The notes beneath the pieces are model-generated. The model was not told where the DNA came from and did not search any database. It worked only from the letters and a program-made list of their open reading frames with translations. Source: Arenibacter sp. F20364 (GTDB lineage Bacteria; Bacteroidota; Bacteroidia; Flavobacteriales; Flavobacteriaceae). From it: a stretch of 64,000 bases of DNA. Location of the stretch: the NCBI RefSeq assembly GCF_023015905.1, contig NZ_JALKBD010000026.1:1-64000 (forward strand). Reading direction: 5' to 3'. The first letter of the stretch is position 1; the number at the start of each line of letters is the position of its first letter. Shown piece by piece: positions 1 to 9,500 of this stretch. A program made the position numbers and the translations under genes.

Positions 1-24
1 TTTCATAACTTTAAATTTTATGAT

Positions 25-88
25 TAAACCTATCCTAAAGGTAGTGAACGGTAAGGTAACACTTGCTTGAAGCTACCTTTAGGTTTAG
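25..88. repeat. Imperfect inverted repeat upstream of the transposase remnant
   Basis: CTAAAGGTAG (35-44) is the exact reverse complement of CTACCTTTAG (73-82), and outer TAAACC (25-30) matches GGTTTA (83-88) with a 5-nt bulge. There is no following T-run, so it is not a clear terminator. It may belong to the IS fragment or to the gene that ends left of the window. I see no gene in positions 1-335. Confidence 0.4.
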
Positions 89-335
89 TTCAACATTGTG
101 TCCTATATTTAAGTGCGGACAGAATTTCCATATGGAAATCCATGCAATCGATTATCGGCAATACAAATAAACTAAAAACGTTCTAAAAATCGCAACTGCT
201 CATAGCCGAACCGTTAGTCGCCATAAGGTACGATATACAAACATCCTTTACAGAGTTATAGAAACATCGTTTACACTTTTTAAGTTGCATTTGAAACCAA
301 AATTCAGATGCAATGCCTTGAAAGAACAGACGATT

Positions 336-854
336 ATGGAACAAAAAATTGAATTTATCTGTGAATGGCGTACTGGAAAATATACCATAACGGAGCTTTG
401 CCGTGTCTTTAAAATTGCAAGACCAACAGCTTACAAAATCATTGCCCGGTTTGAAAATGAAGGTTATGAAGGGTATGACCAAAAAGCGCAGCAAAGTCGT
501 CTGAATCACTTTGTAAAGGAATATAACCACATAAGACCACAGGAAGCACTGGACATGAAAACACCTGCCGACATGCATGATTTTTCCAGTAGGCCGTTCC
601 CTGAAAAAATACCTAACTTTGATTACGATGCCAACTATAAAGTTCTTAAAGTGACACAAAATGGATCTATAAGGTGGAAATCCTATTATTGGGTATACGT
701 GATCGCAGCATTAATGGGAAAATATGTGGGGATCCAGGAAATGGGCAACGGGATTTGGAGGGTATTTTATAGAAACACATTATTAGGTTTCTTTGATGAA
801 AAGTATTTAAGAAATAAAGAACAAGCAACAAGGTTAGAGACTAATTTAGTGTAA
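336..854 (+). pseudogene. IS481-family transposase, internally deleted remnant
   Basis: The frame opens with a helix-turn-helix characteristic of IS481-like transposases (IEFICEWRTGKYTITELC, then ARPTAYKII) and ends with the C-terminal part of the integrase core (EYNHIRPQEALDMKTPA, then a beta-rich tail ending TNLV). Between residue about 50 and the EYNHIRP motif the whole DDE catalytic region is missing, yet the frame stays open, so the protein cannot be an active transposase. An upstream in-frame ATG at 285 exists, but the MEQKIEF start at 336 fits the family. Terminal inverted repeats were not resolved. It is read as a decayed insertion sequence, not a domesticated gene. Confidence 0.75.
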
Positions 855-902
855 AGGCTAATCTTTAACTTGTGTAAATTATGTGCCTTAACGAACATTT
901 GA

Positions 903-1484
903 ATGATAGAACAACTAACCAATTCAATTTCAAAATACATTAAATTAAGTTCTGAAGAAGAAAACTTAATTGAGACTTTTTGGACAGAGAAAACCCTTCA
1001 AAAAGGAGATTATCTTTTGAGAAATGGAGAAACTTGCCGAACGGATAATTATGTTGTTAATGGAACATTGAAGGCTTTTTATATAAATCCGGAAACAGGA
1101 AAGGAAGAAATCCTATATTTTGCAATTGAAAATTGGTGGGCAACAGATATTGAAAGTTTTCAAAAACAAAGCCCTTCGATTTACAATATCCAAGCCATTG
1201 AAAAAACTACACTACTACAAATTCACTACCACTCTTTTAAAGATATGTTAAAGCAAATCCCAAAACTTGAGCGATTTTTTAGAATCATCCTTGAAAGCTA
1301 TCTTGGGAGTTTACAAAGGAGAATAATCTTAAATAACATTCTTGATGCAGAACAACAATATTTAGATTTTTTGAAAAATTATCCGAAAATCTCTGAGAAG
1401 GTACCAAATTATCTTATTGCGTCCTATTTGGGAATCTCTGCCGAATTTTTGAGCAGAATGCGAAAAAAAATTAAAGCATCTTGA
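903..1484 (+). CDS. Crp/Fnr-family transcriptional regulator
   Basis: This 193-residue protein has the family layout: an N-terminal cyclic-nucleotide-binding-like beta barrel (about residues 25-115, with KGDYLLRNGE and the NGTLKAFY strand) and a C-terminal winged helix (about 165-191, LIASYLGISAEFLSRMRK). The canonical cAMP-contacting residues are not evident and there is no Fe-S cysteine cluster, so its ligand is unknown. It lies 63 bases upstream of the AzoR-like gene on the same strand, and Bacteroidetes regulators of this subfamily often neighbour a redox enzyme they control. That link is inferred from position only. Confidence 0.85.
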   Translation: MIEQLTNSISKYIKLSSEEENLIETFWTEKTLQKGDYLLRNGETCRTDNYVVNGTLKAFYINPETGKEEILYFAIENWWATDIESFQKQSPSIYNIQAIEKTTLLQIHYHSFKDMLKQIPKLERFFRIILESYLGSLQRRIILNNILDAEQQYLDFLKNYPKISEKVPNYLIASYLGISAEFLSRMRKKIKAS

Positions 1485-1547
1485 ACTAGGTCAATTTTTT
1501 TTACTTTCCCAATCCAGAACTTTGTATCATAATTAAAATTTAAGACT

Positions 1548-2171
1548 ATGAACAAAGTATTAATCATCAATGCAAGTGTAAGAAAAGAAAAATCGCACAG
1601 TAGAAAGCTAACGCAACTTTTTGAGGATAATTGGAAAAAGAAAAATCCTAACGACAGTTTTACCCATCGAGAAGTTGGGATAAAGGAAATTCCACCCATA
1701 AATGAAAAATGGATTGCAAGCGCATTTATCAAACCAAATGAACGGACAAAAGAAAATCAGGCGGGTGTTGAGCTTAGCAATGAATTAGTTAAAGAGTTTA
1801 AGGAACATGATATTTATGTTTTGGGAACGCCAATGTACAATTGGTCAATTCCCAGTGGACTAAAATCTTACATCGACCATCTTATGAGAATTAACGAAAC
1901 TTGGAAATTCCGTTCAGGCGAGCCAGATGGAGATTATGTTGGAATTCTTAAAAATAAAAAAATGTTCATTCTTTCAAGTCGAGGAGACACAGGTTATGGG
2001 GAAAACGAACAAAATGAACATATGAATTTCCAAACAACCTACTTGAAATTCGTTTTCGGGATTATGGGAATAAAAGACATTTCTATAATTTCATTGGACA
2101 ACGAAGAGTTTGGTGGAGAAATATTTGAAAACTCTAAAAAAGAGATCTACCAAAAGATTGAACAAATTTAA
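1548..2171 (+). CDS. FMN-dependent NAD(P)H quinone/azo reductase, AzoR-like
   Basis: A 207-residue flavodoxin-fold protein. An FMN phosphate loop lies at residues 8-20 (NASVRKEKSHSRK). The flavin-contacting segment GTPMYNWSIPSGLKSYID spans about 93-110, and SSRGD is at 143-147; these three blocks match the AzoR/AcpD family. Such enzymes reduce quinones and azo or nitro compounds with NAD(P)H and act in thiol or quinone stress. The upstream Crp/Fnr gene is the likely local regulator. A sequence resembling the flavobacterial -7 box (GAACTTTG, one mismatch) lies about 25 bases before the ATG. The exact substrate cannot be read from sequence. Confidence 0.85.
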   Translation: MNKVLIINASVRKEKSHSRKLTQLFEDNWKKKNPNDSFTHREVGIKEIPPINEKWIASAFIKPNERTKENQAGVELSNELVKEFKEHDIYVLGTPMYNWSIPSGLKSYIDHLMRINETWKFRSGEPDGDYVGILKNKKMFILSSRGDTGYGENEQNEHMNFQTTYLKFVFGIMGIKDISIISLDNEEFGGEIFENSKKEIYQKIEQI

Positions 2172-2406
2172 AAAAACTGTAATAATGGCCATAAATAACC
2201 AGCCCGACAAGCTAGTCTGGCGGGTTGCTTGTTCTTGCCTACCTTCGAAAAACTTCGCAGATTTCCTATTCGGTTCTTATTTGCTAAATTACGTGATTAA
2301 ACACGCAAATGCACTTAGCGCTGCGTTAGCATTTATTAAAGAATAGCCTGAACAAGCTGAAAAAAGGCGTTAAAGGGAAGTAAGTACTTTGAAAATATAT
2401 TTTATC

Positions 2407-3000
2407 ATGAAAAGTCAAATTACAATTTTTTTTTTATTGGTTATGCTTTGTGCCTGTAACAGTCCTACGAAAAATGGCGTAACCAAACAGCCAACTTTAG
2501 CCGATTATCAGGCTGGTGAAAAATGGATTTGGAAATATAAAGGTGTAACAACGGAAGGAGAGGTGCGGTCAGATGGGGAGGATATAAGGGAAATAGTCAG
2601 TATTGACGGAGTTTTAGGTATGACAATCGGTAAGGACACCATTCCCGTTTCTGACATTGTTAAACCAGAAGAAAGCGAAACACCTAAGTACGACTGGCCT
2701 CTGGAAGTGGGTAAAAAGTGGAAATATGAAAACAATTGGACAAGTCAAGATGGAACAACTGGAAACCAAAGTCAAGATGCCGAAGTAATGTCATACCAAG
2801 AAGAGACAGTAGAAGCTGGAACATTTATGGCCTACACGATTCAATACACAGGTAAGACCACCAATTCCAGAGGATATAGTGCCAATGAAAAGGAAGTTTG
2901 GCTGTATGCACCTGCTATAAAAAATTTTATAAAACTTACTCAGAATCAAGGTGATTTTTTATATGTAGAGGAATTAATCGAATATTCAAAACAAAAATAA
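2407..3000 (+). CDS. Putative lipoprotein of unknown function
   Basis: The start is placed at 2407 rather than the in-frame ATG at 2389, because MKSQITIFFLLVMLCAC gives a clean lipoprotein signal with the lipidated cysteine at residue 17. The mature part is about 180 residues and contains LEVGKKWKYENNW and VEAGTFMAYTIQYTG. These blocks resemble the repeated beta-strand pattern of DUF3108-like periplasmic lipoproteins. No catalytic motif is seen. It is expected in the inner leaflet of the outer membrane or facing the periplasm. The preceding 235-base gap contains only a weak hairpin (2200-2227). Confidence 0.65.
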   Translation: MKSQITIFFLLVMLCACNSPTKNGVTKQPTLADYQAGEKWIWKYKGVTTEGEVRSDGEDIREIVSIDGVLGMTIGKDTIPVSDIVKPEESETPKYDWPLEVGKKWKYENNWTSQDGTTGNQSQDAEVMSYQEETVEAGTFMAYTIQYTGKTTNSRGYSANEKEVWLYAPAIKNFIKLTQNQGDFLYVEELIEYSKQK

Positions 3001-3077
3001 ATCGAAATGCTCAAAAAAATAAAACCAAGAGAATAAAACCAATGCTATCAATGTATCCAATGAAAAGCGCTGGTCCA

Positions 3078-3095
3078 TCCCGATATTTATCGGGA
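3078..3095. repeat. Perfect 18-bp palindrome TCCCGATATTTATCGGGA
   Basis: This exact palindrome lies between the lipoprotein gene and the convergent M28 peptidase gene, with additional GGTCC/GGACC pairing around it. Hairpins of the CCCGATA...TATCGGG type are widespread intergenic repeats in flavobacterial genomes. Here it could also act as a shared terminator, although no T-run follows directly. Confidence 0.6.
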
Positions 3096-3218
3096 CCTTA
3101 AAGTCAATATTTTATTTTTTATCAGTTTTTGAATGTTGTTGGACTTAGGTGAAAATAAGTCCCAATGGACAGTAGGCTAATTTTATAGGGGGTTTGCTCT
3201 GTCAACATTAAGAAACCT

Positions 3219-4772
3219 TTAATCTTCCCTAGGCAAACGAGCATCCATTTCTGCAATTTGATAAACAAGTGCAGCAATCACGGTTGCATTGATCATCATG
3301 TCTCGTTCAGGGACATATTCCAAAGCATCCAAATTGGTGTGATGCGTCACTGTTTTATAGTTTAGCTCATCTTGAATAATCTGAAATCCGGGTATCTTAT
3401 AATAATCAAAAACATCATGATCGGTGAAATTGGTGTTTTGAATGGTTAGATTGTTCACATCCAAATACTCATAAGGAGCCAACATTTCTTCAAAAATAGG
3501 TCTTACTGCCTCATTCCCTTGAAGATAGATGCCTCGCATTTGTCCAGCACCATTGTCCATATTAATATAGGCCGATATTTTTTCGACCTCTTTCTTTCTA
3601 GCAGTTTCCTTTACTTTTCCAAAGTGATTTTCTGCATATGCCATAGAACCTAAATAACCCTGCTCCTCGCCTCCCCAGAGTGCAATTCTAATAGTTCGTT
3701 TTGGTTTTAATCCAGTGACTTTTATTATTCGCATCACTTCCATCATAACTGCGGAACCCGCACCATTATCCGTTGCTCCAGAAGCAGGATGCCAAGAATC
3801 AAAATGTGCCCCTATCATGACAACTTCGTCTTTTAGTTTTGAATCCGAACCTGTAATCTCGGCAATAATATTAACATTGTTTTCAGGTTTTAAATAAAGT
3901 TCGGAATCCAAATGGAATTTAATTTTAGGATTTATTCCCCTATCCTTTAGCCGTTTTAATTTTCCGAAGCTTTCTGGGGAAATAGCGAAATATGGAACCG
4001 GTTTTATATGACTTTTTTTATAGTTATATGTGCCACTTGGATGAACAATACCAGGATAAAAAGGTGTAGTTCCCAAAATACTTAAGGCTCCTTCTGCTTT
4101 TAAAAAGGCAAAAAAAGCGTCATCCTTTCTCATAAATCTTTCAAAAACAACTTCTAAATCTTCAATTAAGTCGATATCACCGGCAGATGGGCCTAAAGGA
4201 TTGCTTGGGACGGGGACAATTGATTTTTCAGCTTCTTCAATTTGATCTGAGGTAAACCTATTTGATAGTGCCTCAAATAGCATATTTTGTTCTGGTGTCG
4301 ACCCAATCAATATGGTCTTTCCTTGTAATTTTCCGCTCCATTGCTTTTTTACTTTATCTAAATCGGTATAACTTTCTATCCAAATCAGATCCCCAATTTC
4401 CACGCCCTTGGAGCTTTCTGTCCACGCATAAGGATATGCCTGTATTTTCATATAAGTAGGTGCCGTCATTTCTACGTTAAAGGATTTTACTTCCCAGCCC
4501 ATGCAATCATCGCAATAATTTTCGAAATACACCTTGTCAATCCCCCAATTCTCCATGGTTCTCTTTGCCCAATCTGCCGCAAAATAGTATTGATCAGTTC
4601 CTGTCAACCTTGGACCATAAACATCCGATAAGTCAGACACTAGACTCATGACCTGCGATCCCTGAAAGCCTTCTGTATTAATTTTAGAAAGGGCAAGGGA
4701 TTTAGTTTGGCCCATGGTAGGGAGCCCTACGAAAAAGATTGCTGTAATTAGAATTTTAGAAATGTTGTTCAT
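3219..4772 (-). CDS. Secreted M28-family zinc metallopeptidase
   Basis: A 517-residue protein with an N-terminal signal peptide (first ~21 residues, ending near GQT), a PA-like insert and a C-terminal M28 peptidase domain. Two-zinc ligands of the family are all visible: H323 and D335 (GAHFDSW...SGATDNGAG), the catalytic E369-E370 pair (WGGEEQGYLGS), D406 (INMDNGAG) and H477/H478 (VTHHTNLD). Relatives are carboxypeptidase Q or aminopeptidase-like enzymes that trim peptides in the periplasm or outside the cell. It is monocistronic on the minus strand, downstream of comM. The precise specificity is not predictable. Confidence 0.9.
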   Translation of the reverse strand: MNNISKILITAIFFVGLPTMGQTKSLALSKINTEGFQGSQVMSLVSDLSDVYGPRLTGTDQYYFAADWAKRTMENWGIDKVYFENYCDDCMGWEVKSFNVEMTAPTYMKIQAYPYAWTESSKGVEIGDLIWIESYTDLDKVKKQWSGKLQGKTILIGSTPEQNMLFEALSNRFTSDQIEEAEKSIVPVPSNPLGPSAGDIDLIEDLEVVFERFMRKDDAFFAFLKAEGALSILGTTPFYPGIVHPSGTYNYKKSHIKPVPYFAISPESFGKLKRLKDRGINPKIKFHLDSELYLKPENNVNIIAEITGSDSKLKDEVVMIGAHFDSWHPASGATDNGAGSAVMMEVMRIIKVTGLKPKRTIRIALWGGEEQGYLGSMAYAENHFGKVKETARKKEVEKISAYINMDNGAGQMRGIYLQGNEAVRPIFEEMLAPYEYLDVNNLTIQNTNFTDHDVFDYYKIPGFQIIQDELNYKTVTHHTNLDALEYVPERDMMINATVIAALVYQIAEMDARLPRED

Positions 4773-4831
4773 AATGTGGATAATGGTTTATTTGGTTGTT
4801 TTTTGATAATTAAAAATAACGTTGATCCTGC

Positions 4832-4886
4832 CCCAACCAGCCTTCGCGATCCAACGACCTGTATTGTATGGCTTCTCGGATATGGG
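4832..4886 (-). repeat. Duplicate of the 3' end of comM
   Basis: These 55 bases match 5002-5056, the last codons of comM, at 54 of 55 positions and in the same orientation, exactly 170 bases apart. The 115 bases between the copies include a CCTCC...GGAGG hairpin of the dispersed flavobacterial type. The extra copy has no start and would read on for a few codons before a stop, so it is not a gene. It is the scar of a short duplication or insertion at the end of comM. Confidence 0.95.
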
Positions 4887-4997
4887 TGGACCTCCCCTAA
4901 CCCTTCCCAAGGAGGGGGATTAAAGCTGGGCAGAATTTGACTCTGACAATTACAATGCATAATTAGTCTCTTTGCATAAGGTCATTTTTAGAATTCA

Positions 4998-6533
4998 TTA
5001 GCCCAACCAGCCTTCGCGATCCAACGACCTGTATTGTATGGCTTCTCCGATATGGGATCCACTGACATCCGTGGCATTTTCCAGATCTGCGATCGTCCTG
5101 GCTACTTTCAGGATCCTATCATAGGCCCTGGCAGAGAGATTTAAGCGTTCCATGGCATTTTTTAGCAATTCCTTGGAGGCATCGTCCATTTTGCAATGTT
5201 TGCGGATATGCTTGGTGTTCATCTGGGCATTGTAATGCACGTTCTCCATTTCCGCAAAGCGTTGGGTCTGTATTTCCCTAGCGGCCGTTACTCGCTTTCT
5301 GATTTCCACACTGCCTTCCCCTTTGCGATCCTCGGACAGCTTTTCAAAGGGTACCGGGGTTACTTCTATATGTATATCGATACGGTCCAACAATGGCCCT
5401 GAAATCTTGCTCAAATAGCGCTGCATCTCTGCCGGGGAGGAAGTCACTGGGGCATCGGGGTCGTTAAAGTAACCTCCCGGACTAGGATTCATACTCGCCA
5501 CCAACATAAAACTACTTGGATAGGTTACTGTAAATCGAGCCCTGGAAATCGTCACTTCCCTATCTTCCAAAGGTTGGCGCATAACCTCCAATACGCCCCT
5601 TTTAAATTCTGGCAGTTCATCCAAAAACAATACTCCGTTATGGCTCAAGGATATTTCGCCCGGCTGAGGATAGGCTCCACCACCTACTAGGGCAACATCT
5701 GAAATGGTATGATGTGGACTGCGGAACGGCCTTTGGTTCATAAGCCCCATATTTTTGATCTTGCCCACTACGGAGTGAATTTTGGTGGTCTCCAGGGCCT
5801 CGTGCAGGGTCATAGGCGGTAATATGGAAGGTAGGCGTTTGGCCAACATGGTCTTCCCGGCCCCCGGTGGACCGATTAAAATAATGTTATGTCCGCCCGC
5901 GGCGGCAATTTCCATACAACGCTTTATGCTCTCCTGCCCCTTCACATCCGAAAAATCGAATTCAGGGAAATCCAAGCTTTTATAAAATTCTTTTCTAGTG
6001 TCGATTATAGTTTGATTTAAGGGAATGCCCTTATCAAAGAAATCCATCACCTCTTTAATATTATCTATACCATATACTTCCAAATCATCCACAATAGCAG
6101 CTTCCTTAGCATTTTCACTGGGTAAAATAAAACCTTTAAACCCTTCCTCTTTGGCTTTAATGGCTATGGGCAAGGCTCCCTTTATGGGCTGTAAACTCCC
6201 GTCCAAAGAAAGCTCTCCCATGATAATGTACTTTTCAATTGATTCCGATTTAATCTGATTGGAGGCGGCTAGAATTCCCAAAGCAAGGGTAAGGTCGTAG
6301 GCAGAACCTTCTTTGCGAAGATCGGCGGGTGCCATATTGATGGTGATTTTTTTTCCGGGAATTTTGTAGCCATTGTTCTGTAAGGCGGCCGCTATACGGT
6401 AATTACTCTCTTTTATAGCATTATCCGGAAGACCTACTAAATGGTATCCGATGCCTTTGTCGATATTTACTTCAACGGTGATGGTAGTAGCCTCTACCCC
6501 AAAAACCGCACTACCATAAACTTTTGTAAGCAT
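4998..6533 (-). CDS. comM: ComM/YifB-family AAA+ ATPase (Mg-chelatase-like)
   Basis: This 511-residue protein has the full family architecture: an N-terminal Lon-type fold (residues 1-170, MAPADLRKEGSAYDL motif), a central AAA+ domain with Walker A GPPGAGKT at 221-228 and Walker B VLFLDE at 301-306, the conserved RSPHH block at 271-275, and a C-terminal Mg-chelatase domain. In naturally competent bacteria ComM is a helicase that extends branch migration of incoming DNA during recombination. Flavobacterial copies are assumed to have the same role. Length is normal. The gene ends at GWLG, immediately beside the duplicated segment at 4832-4886. Confidence 0.92.
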   Translation of the reverse strand: MLTKVYGSAVFGVEATTITVEVNIDKGIGYHLVGLPDNAIKESNYRIAAALQNNGYKIPGKKITINMAPADLRKEGSAYDLTLALGILAASNQIKSESIEKYIIMGELSLDGSLQPIKGALPIAIKAKEEGFKGFILPSENAKEAAIVDDLEVYGIDNIKEVMDFFDKGIPLNQTIIDTRKEFYKSLDFPEFDFSDVKGQESIKRCMEIAAAGGHNIILIGPPGAGKTMLAKRLPSILPPMTLHEALETTKIHSVVGKIKNMGLMNQRPFRSPHHTISDVALVGGGAYPQPGEISLSHNGVLFLDELPEFKRGVLEVMRQPLEDREVTISRARFTVTYPSSFMLVASMNPSPGGYFNDPDAPVTSSPAEMQRYLSKISGPLLDRIDIHIEVTPVPFEKLSEDRKGEGSVEIRKRVTAAREIQTQRFAEMENVHYNAQMNTKHIRKHCKMDDASKELLKNAMERLNLSARAYDRILKVARTIADLENATDVSGSHIGEAIQYRSLDREGWLG

Positions 6534-7004
6534 TTACTTGTTATTTGTCTTAAATGTAAACAAATAAAATAAATTTTTAGGTGTAGATAATGAGCTAAAT
6601 TAGAGGGGATTATAACTAAAACATTGGATTAGCAATTAGAACTGCCCACACCCCATTTTTATAAACGGATTGCCAACCAGTCTACCCCTTCCGCCCTCTC
6701 CTCTGTCGAAGCCACCTTTTCCTTTCCAGGGAAAGGAGCTTTCTTTAGTTTTAATAGGGGATTGCTCTATTTCCCATAGACTGTGGTAGCTTAGCAGCGC
6801 CGAAGCCATATTCAAAAAACTGGGCTTTTTAGTACAGTCCAAATTAGCATTATGGTAGAGGCTTTTCCCTTCATTAGACTCCCAATCCCGCGCCTATTAT
6901 CCCCACAGCGAACTATCACTGTCAACTTTTTTTGAACCTTGGACCATGTAACTGCCAACTGTTCACTGATAATTATACCATCAAATAGTACTACAGCAAA
7001 TAAA
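6534..7004. other. Intergenic region with dispersed-repeat-like hairpin, no gene
   Basis: A 471-base gap between comM and the acylase gene. Open frames here (for example 6636-6842 and 6812-7021 on the minus strand) have no recognisable domain and unusual composition. A hairpin CCTTTCC-AG-GGAAAGG lies at 6721-6736 in a cytosine-rich context like the flavobacterial dispersed repeats. I see no RNA gene. Confidence 0.5.
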
Positions 7005-9401
7005 TCACTTTTTAGGTTCAAAGATCAGTAAGGACTTCTGGGTTTTAATGATTTCCTCCTTGTTCATCATCATTTTTCGAAATTTCCCCTGATTGTACAT
7101 TTCGGCCTGATCCTCATAATGTTCACTGAATGGGTTACCGGACTGCCCTGTTGGTAGGATACTGGTGCTGTTTTCAACATCAGAAAAGTCGATTACCCGT
7201 CTGGTAGATGGCCCGGAGGTAGCTGGGTATAGACCCGTTTCGTCATATTTAAAGTACATATTATTGATTACCTCCCTTGTTCCGGAAATAGGAAAGGGTC
7301 CAACATTAAAAAAAGACCTAAGTGCCTTCATCTGCCCTATGGGATGCCCGTGCTCCAAGGTGTGCACCTTATTCCATGTCCAGATGTCGGGATCTTTGCC
7401 AAAATCTTCCTCCAAAGACTGGAAAGCTTGTCTGAACGAGAGGTTCACCCTTTCATTTTTTGTTTCTACACTGTCTTGGGTATTAATATCGTCCCACCAA
7501 ACAGATTTTTCCTTTGCGGCCATAGGAGCAATTAGTCGTTTGTGAAAATGGGTATCCAACATTTGCTGGAACATCCGGGTCCCCAATTCGTCCTCGAAAG
7601 TATTTTTTAAAAGGAAATAGATCCAACGGTGATAAACGGTGGGCTCTATCTGCTCTAGTTGATTATTGCCGTCCCATACATTCATTTGGTCCAAGACTGC
7701 AATTTGAGTGTTGGTCATTTGTTTTACCTCTATACTTTTGACCAAATTGGTTACCACTTTGGCGTTTACACCGGAGGTGACATCCAGAAGCATTTCCTGT
7801 ACGGATTCTATGTCCCAGTCATTTTTAGGTCCCAAAAGCGTTACGATCCTCTTCGCCCTGTTTTCGGGCAAGTAATATCCTGGATATAATATACCGTTGA
7901 TCGAATCTGGTTGATTGTTGGCGGAATAAACATAGTTCCAAGACGGATTTATGGCCATGGGGTTTTCAGAAAATTCCAAATAACGTACAGGTTCCTCCTT
8001 GCCCGAACTACCGTCCAATATAAATTTGGTATTCGTACTATCCGGCATTTGGTATAGTTTAGCTGTTGCAAACCATCCTACATTGCCTTCAGCATCCCCG
8101 TACATAATATTTAATCCTGGGGCATGAATATTGGGGAGTGCTTCACGAAATTCCGATAAATTTTGGGCATGGGACATGGTATATAGGCCATCCATGACCA
8201 TATTTTCCATTTTGGTATAGATCCAGGACATGGCAATGGGACGTTGGTCCATTACCTGATCGGCAATTCCGTTGAGAACGGGGCCGTGATCCGTTTTCTT
8301 GTAAGTGAAATTAACGTCATCCTTCCCTTTTACTTTTATGGTTTTGGATATGATCTCATAATCTTTCCATCCGGTTGGAGTTTTGTAGGAACTGGAATCG
8401 TTAGGATTTTCTTCTTCGTAATAAAAATCTATATCATCGTTCTCGAACATGGTGAGTCCGTAGGCCAACTTTCTGTCATGGCCTAATAGCGGAAAGGGCA
8501 CACCGGCTAAATGATAGCCATATTTTTCGTAGTTGGGTACATTTACATGTGCCTCAAACCATACCGAGGGTTGGGCAAAACCGATATGGGGGTCGTTGGC
8601 AAAAATAACCTTGCCGTTTTTGGTCTTATTGGGTGCTATTACCCAACTGTTGCTCCCTTCAAATTGGGGAACTGGAAAATCCTTCAACACATCTGAGATC
8701 AAGCTGGCCATTTCGTTTTTAATGGAATCCCGACTGCCGGTTTTGTAATTTTTGAGCAATGTAGTTTTAGGGTCTGTATCTATTGATAAATCCGTTAAAT
8801 ATTCCGGACCCAAAGTGTTTTTGATATTGCTTAACAAGGGGTCGGTCTTATGTGCCATGGCAAAACTAAAAGCCATGTAACCCACAGTATTGTAAATATC
8901 CTTCAGGGTAAAGGGAGTTTTTTCCAAGCCGGTAAGATGAAATTCGATAGGAGTTGGACCTTCTTCTATAAATTTATTTATTCCATCCAGATAGGCTTGG
9001 GAAAGAGTAACCATGGGGCTGTCTTTTGAAATTTTGTCCACTGTGCGCTGTGAGGCGTCATCTATACCCAAGGACAAAAAGAATTTGTCCGTTTTAAGCA
9101 TGTCCTTACCAAAAATTTCCGAAAGTCCGCCTTTCCCGATCCTTCGTAGTAATTCCATTTGCCATAATCTATCTTGGGCATGTACATAACCCAGTGTTCT
9201 TAGGGCATCTTCTTCCTTATTGGCATAGATATGTGGTATGCCATAGGTGTCAAAATAAACATCTACCTTCCCACTTAGTTTGTCGAGGGTCTTGGTGCCC
9301 CTATATTCCGGTGTGTGCGTGTACACATATACACCACTACTTAGAGCCGTTATCGCAATAACTCCCAAAACTATCCAGAGCAGCCTTTTAAATACTTTCA
9401 C
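7005..9401 (-). CDS. Penicillin acylase family (Ntn hydrolase) protein
   Basis: A 798-residue precursor with an N-terminal membrane anchor or signal (residues 7-28). The acylase fold begins at GKVDVYFDTYGIPHIYA and continues with the DRLWQMELLRRIGKGGLSE block of the alpha chain. The autocatalytic site is GSNSW near residue 250; S250 would be the new N-terminal nucleophile of the beta chain, followed by the usual VIAP strand. Family members hydrolyse amide bonds of beta-lactams, N-acyl homoserine lactones or other acyl amides in the periplasm. Quorum quenching or peptide-amide scavenging are both possible. The neighbouring genes are hydrolases as well. Confidence 0.9.
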   Translation of the reverse strand: MKVFKRLLWIVLGVIAITALSSGVYVYTHTPEYRGTKTLDKLSGKVDVYFDTYGIPHIYANKEEDALRTLGYVHAQDRLWQMELLRRIGKGGLSEIFGKDMLKTDKFFLSLGIDDASQRTVDKISKDSPMVTLSQAYLDGINKFIEEGPTPIEFHLTGLEKTPFTLKDIYNTVGYMAFSFAMAHKTDPLLSNIKNTLGPEYLTDLSIDTDPKTTLLKNYKTGSRDSIKNEMASLISDVLKDFPVPQFEGSNSWVIAPNKTKNGKVIFANDPHIGFAQPSVWFEAHVNVPNYEKYGYHLAGVPFPLLGHDRKLAYGLTMFENDDIDFYYEEENPNDSSSYKTPTGWKDYEIISKTIKVKGKDDVNFTYKKTDHGPVLNGIADQVMDQRPIAMSWIYTKMENMVMDGLYTMSHAQNLSEFREALPNIHAPGLNIMYGDAEGNVGWFATAKLYQMPDSTNTKFILDGSSGKEEPVRYLEFSENPMAINPSWNYVYSANNQPDSINGILYPGYYLPENRAKRIVTLLGPKNDWDIESVQEMLLDVTSGVNAKVVTNLVKSIEVKQMTNTQIAVLDQMNVWDGNNQLEQIEPTVYHRWIYFLLKNTFEDELGTRMFQQMLDTHFHKRLIAPMAAKEKSVWWDDINTQDSVETKNERVNLSFRQAFQSLEEDFGKDPDIWTWNKVHTLEHGHPIGQMKALRSFFNVGPFPISGTREVINNMYFKYDETGLYPATSGPSTRRVIDFSDVENSTSILPTGQSGNPFSEHYEDQAEMYNQGKFRKMMMNKEEIIKTQKSLLIFEPKK

Positions 9402-9440
9402 GCTTAAAGGTTTTAGTTTAAAGGTATATTAATTTCTAGG

Positions 9441-9467
9441 ATAAAAAAAGTACCGCAAGCGGTACTT
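9441..9467 (-). terminator. Rho-independent terminator after the S15-type hydrolase gene
   Basis: AAGTACCGC (9448-9456) and GCGGTACTT (9459-9467) form a perfect 9-bp stem with an AA loop. Read on the minus strand it is followed by seven T residues, so it terminates transcription of the upstream gene at 9501-11381 and separates it from the acylase gene. Confidence 0.85.
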
Positions 9468-9500
9468 AAACTTTTTATATCAGAAGATTCTTTCAAAAAC

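Noticed and set aside
183-659. Minus-strand ORF of 158 residues
   Set aside because: It lies antisense to the transposase remnant, has no domain, and composition fits a shadow frame.
2200-2227. Hairpin CAGCCCG...CGGGTTG as terminator of the AzoR-like gene
   Set aside because: The stem contains a wobble and a T-run is absent; probably a dispersed repeat. Left unannotated.
2110-2346. ORF overlapping the end of the AzoR-like gene
   Set aside because: Out-of-frame continuation through a hairpin-rich intergenic repeat; no similarity or start signal.
4769-4960. 63-residue minus-strand ORF between comM and the M28 gene
   Set aside because: It reads through the duplicated comM segment in another frame; not a gene.
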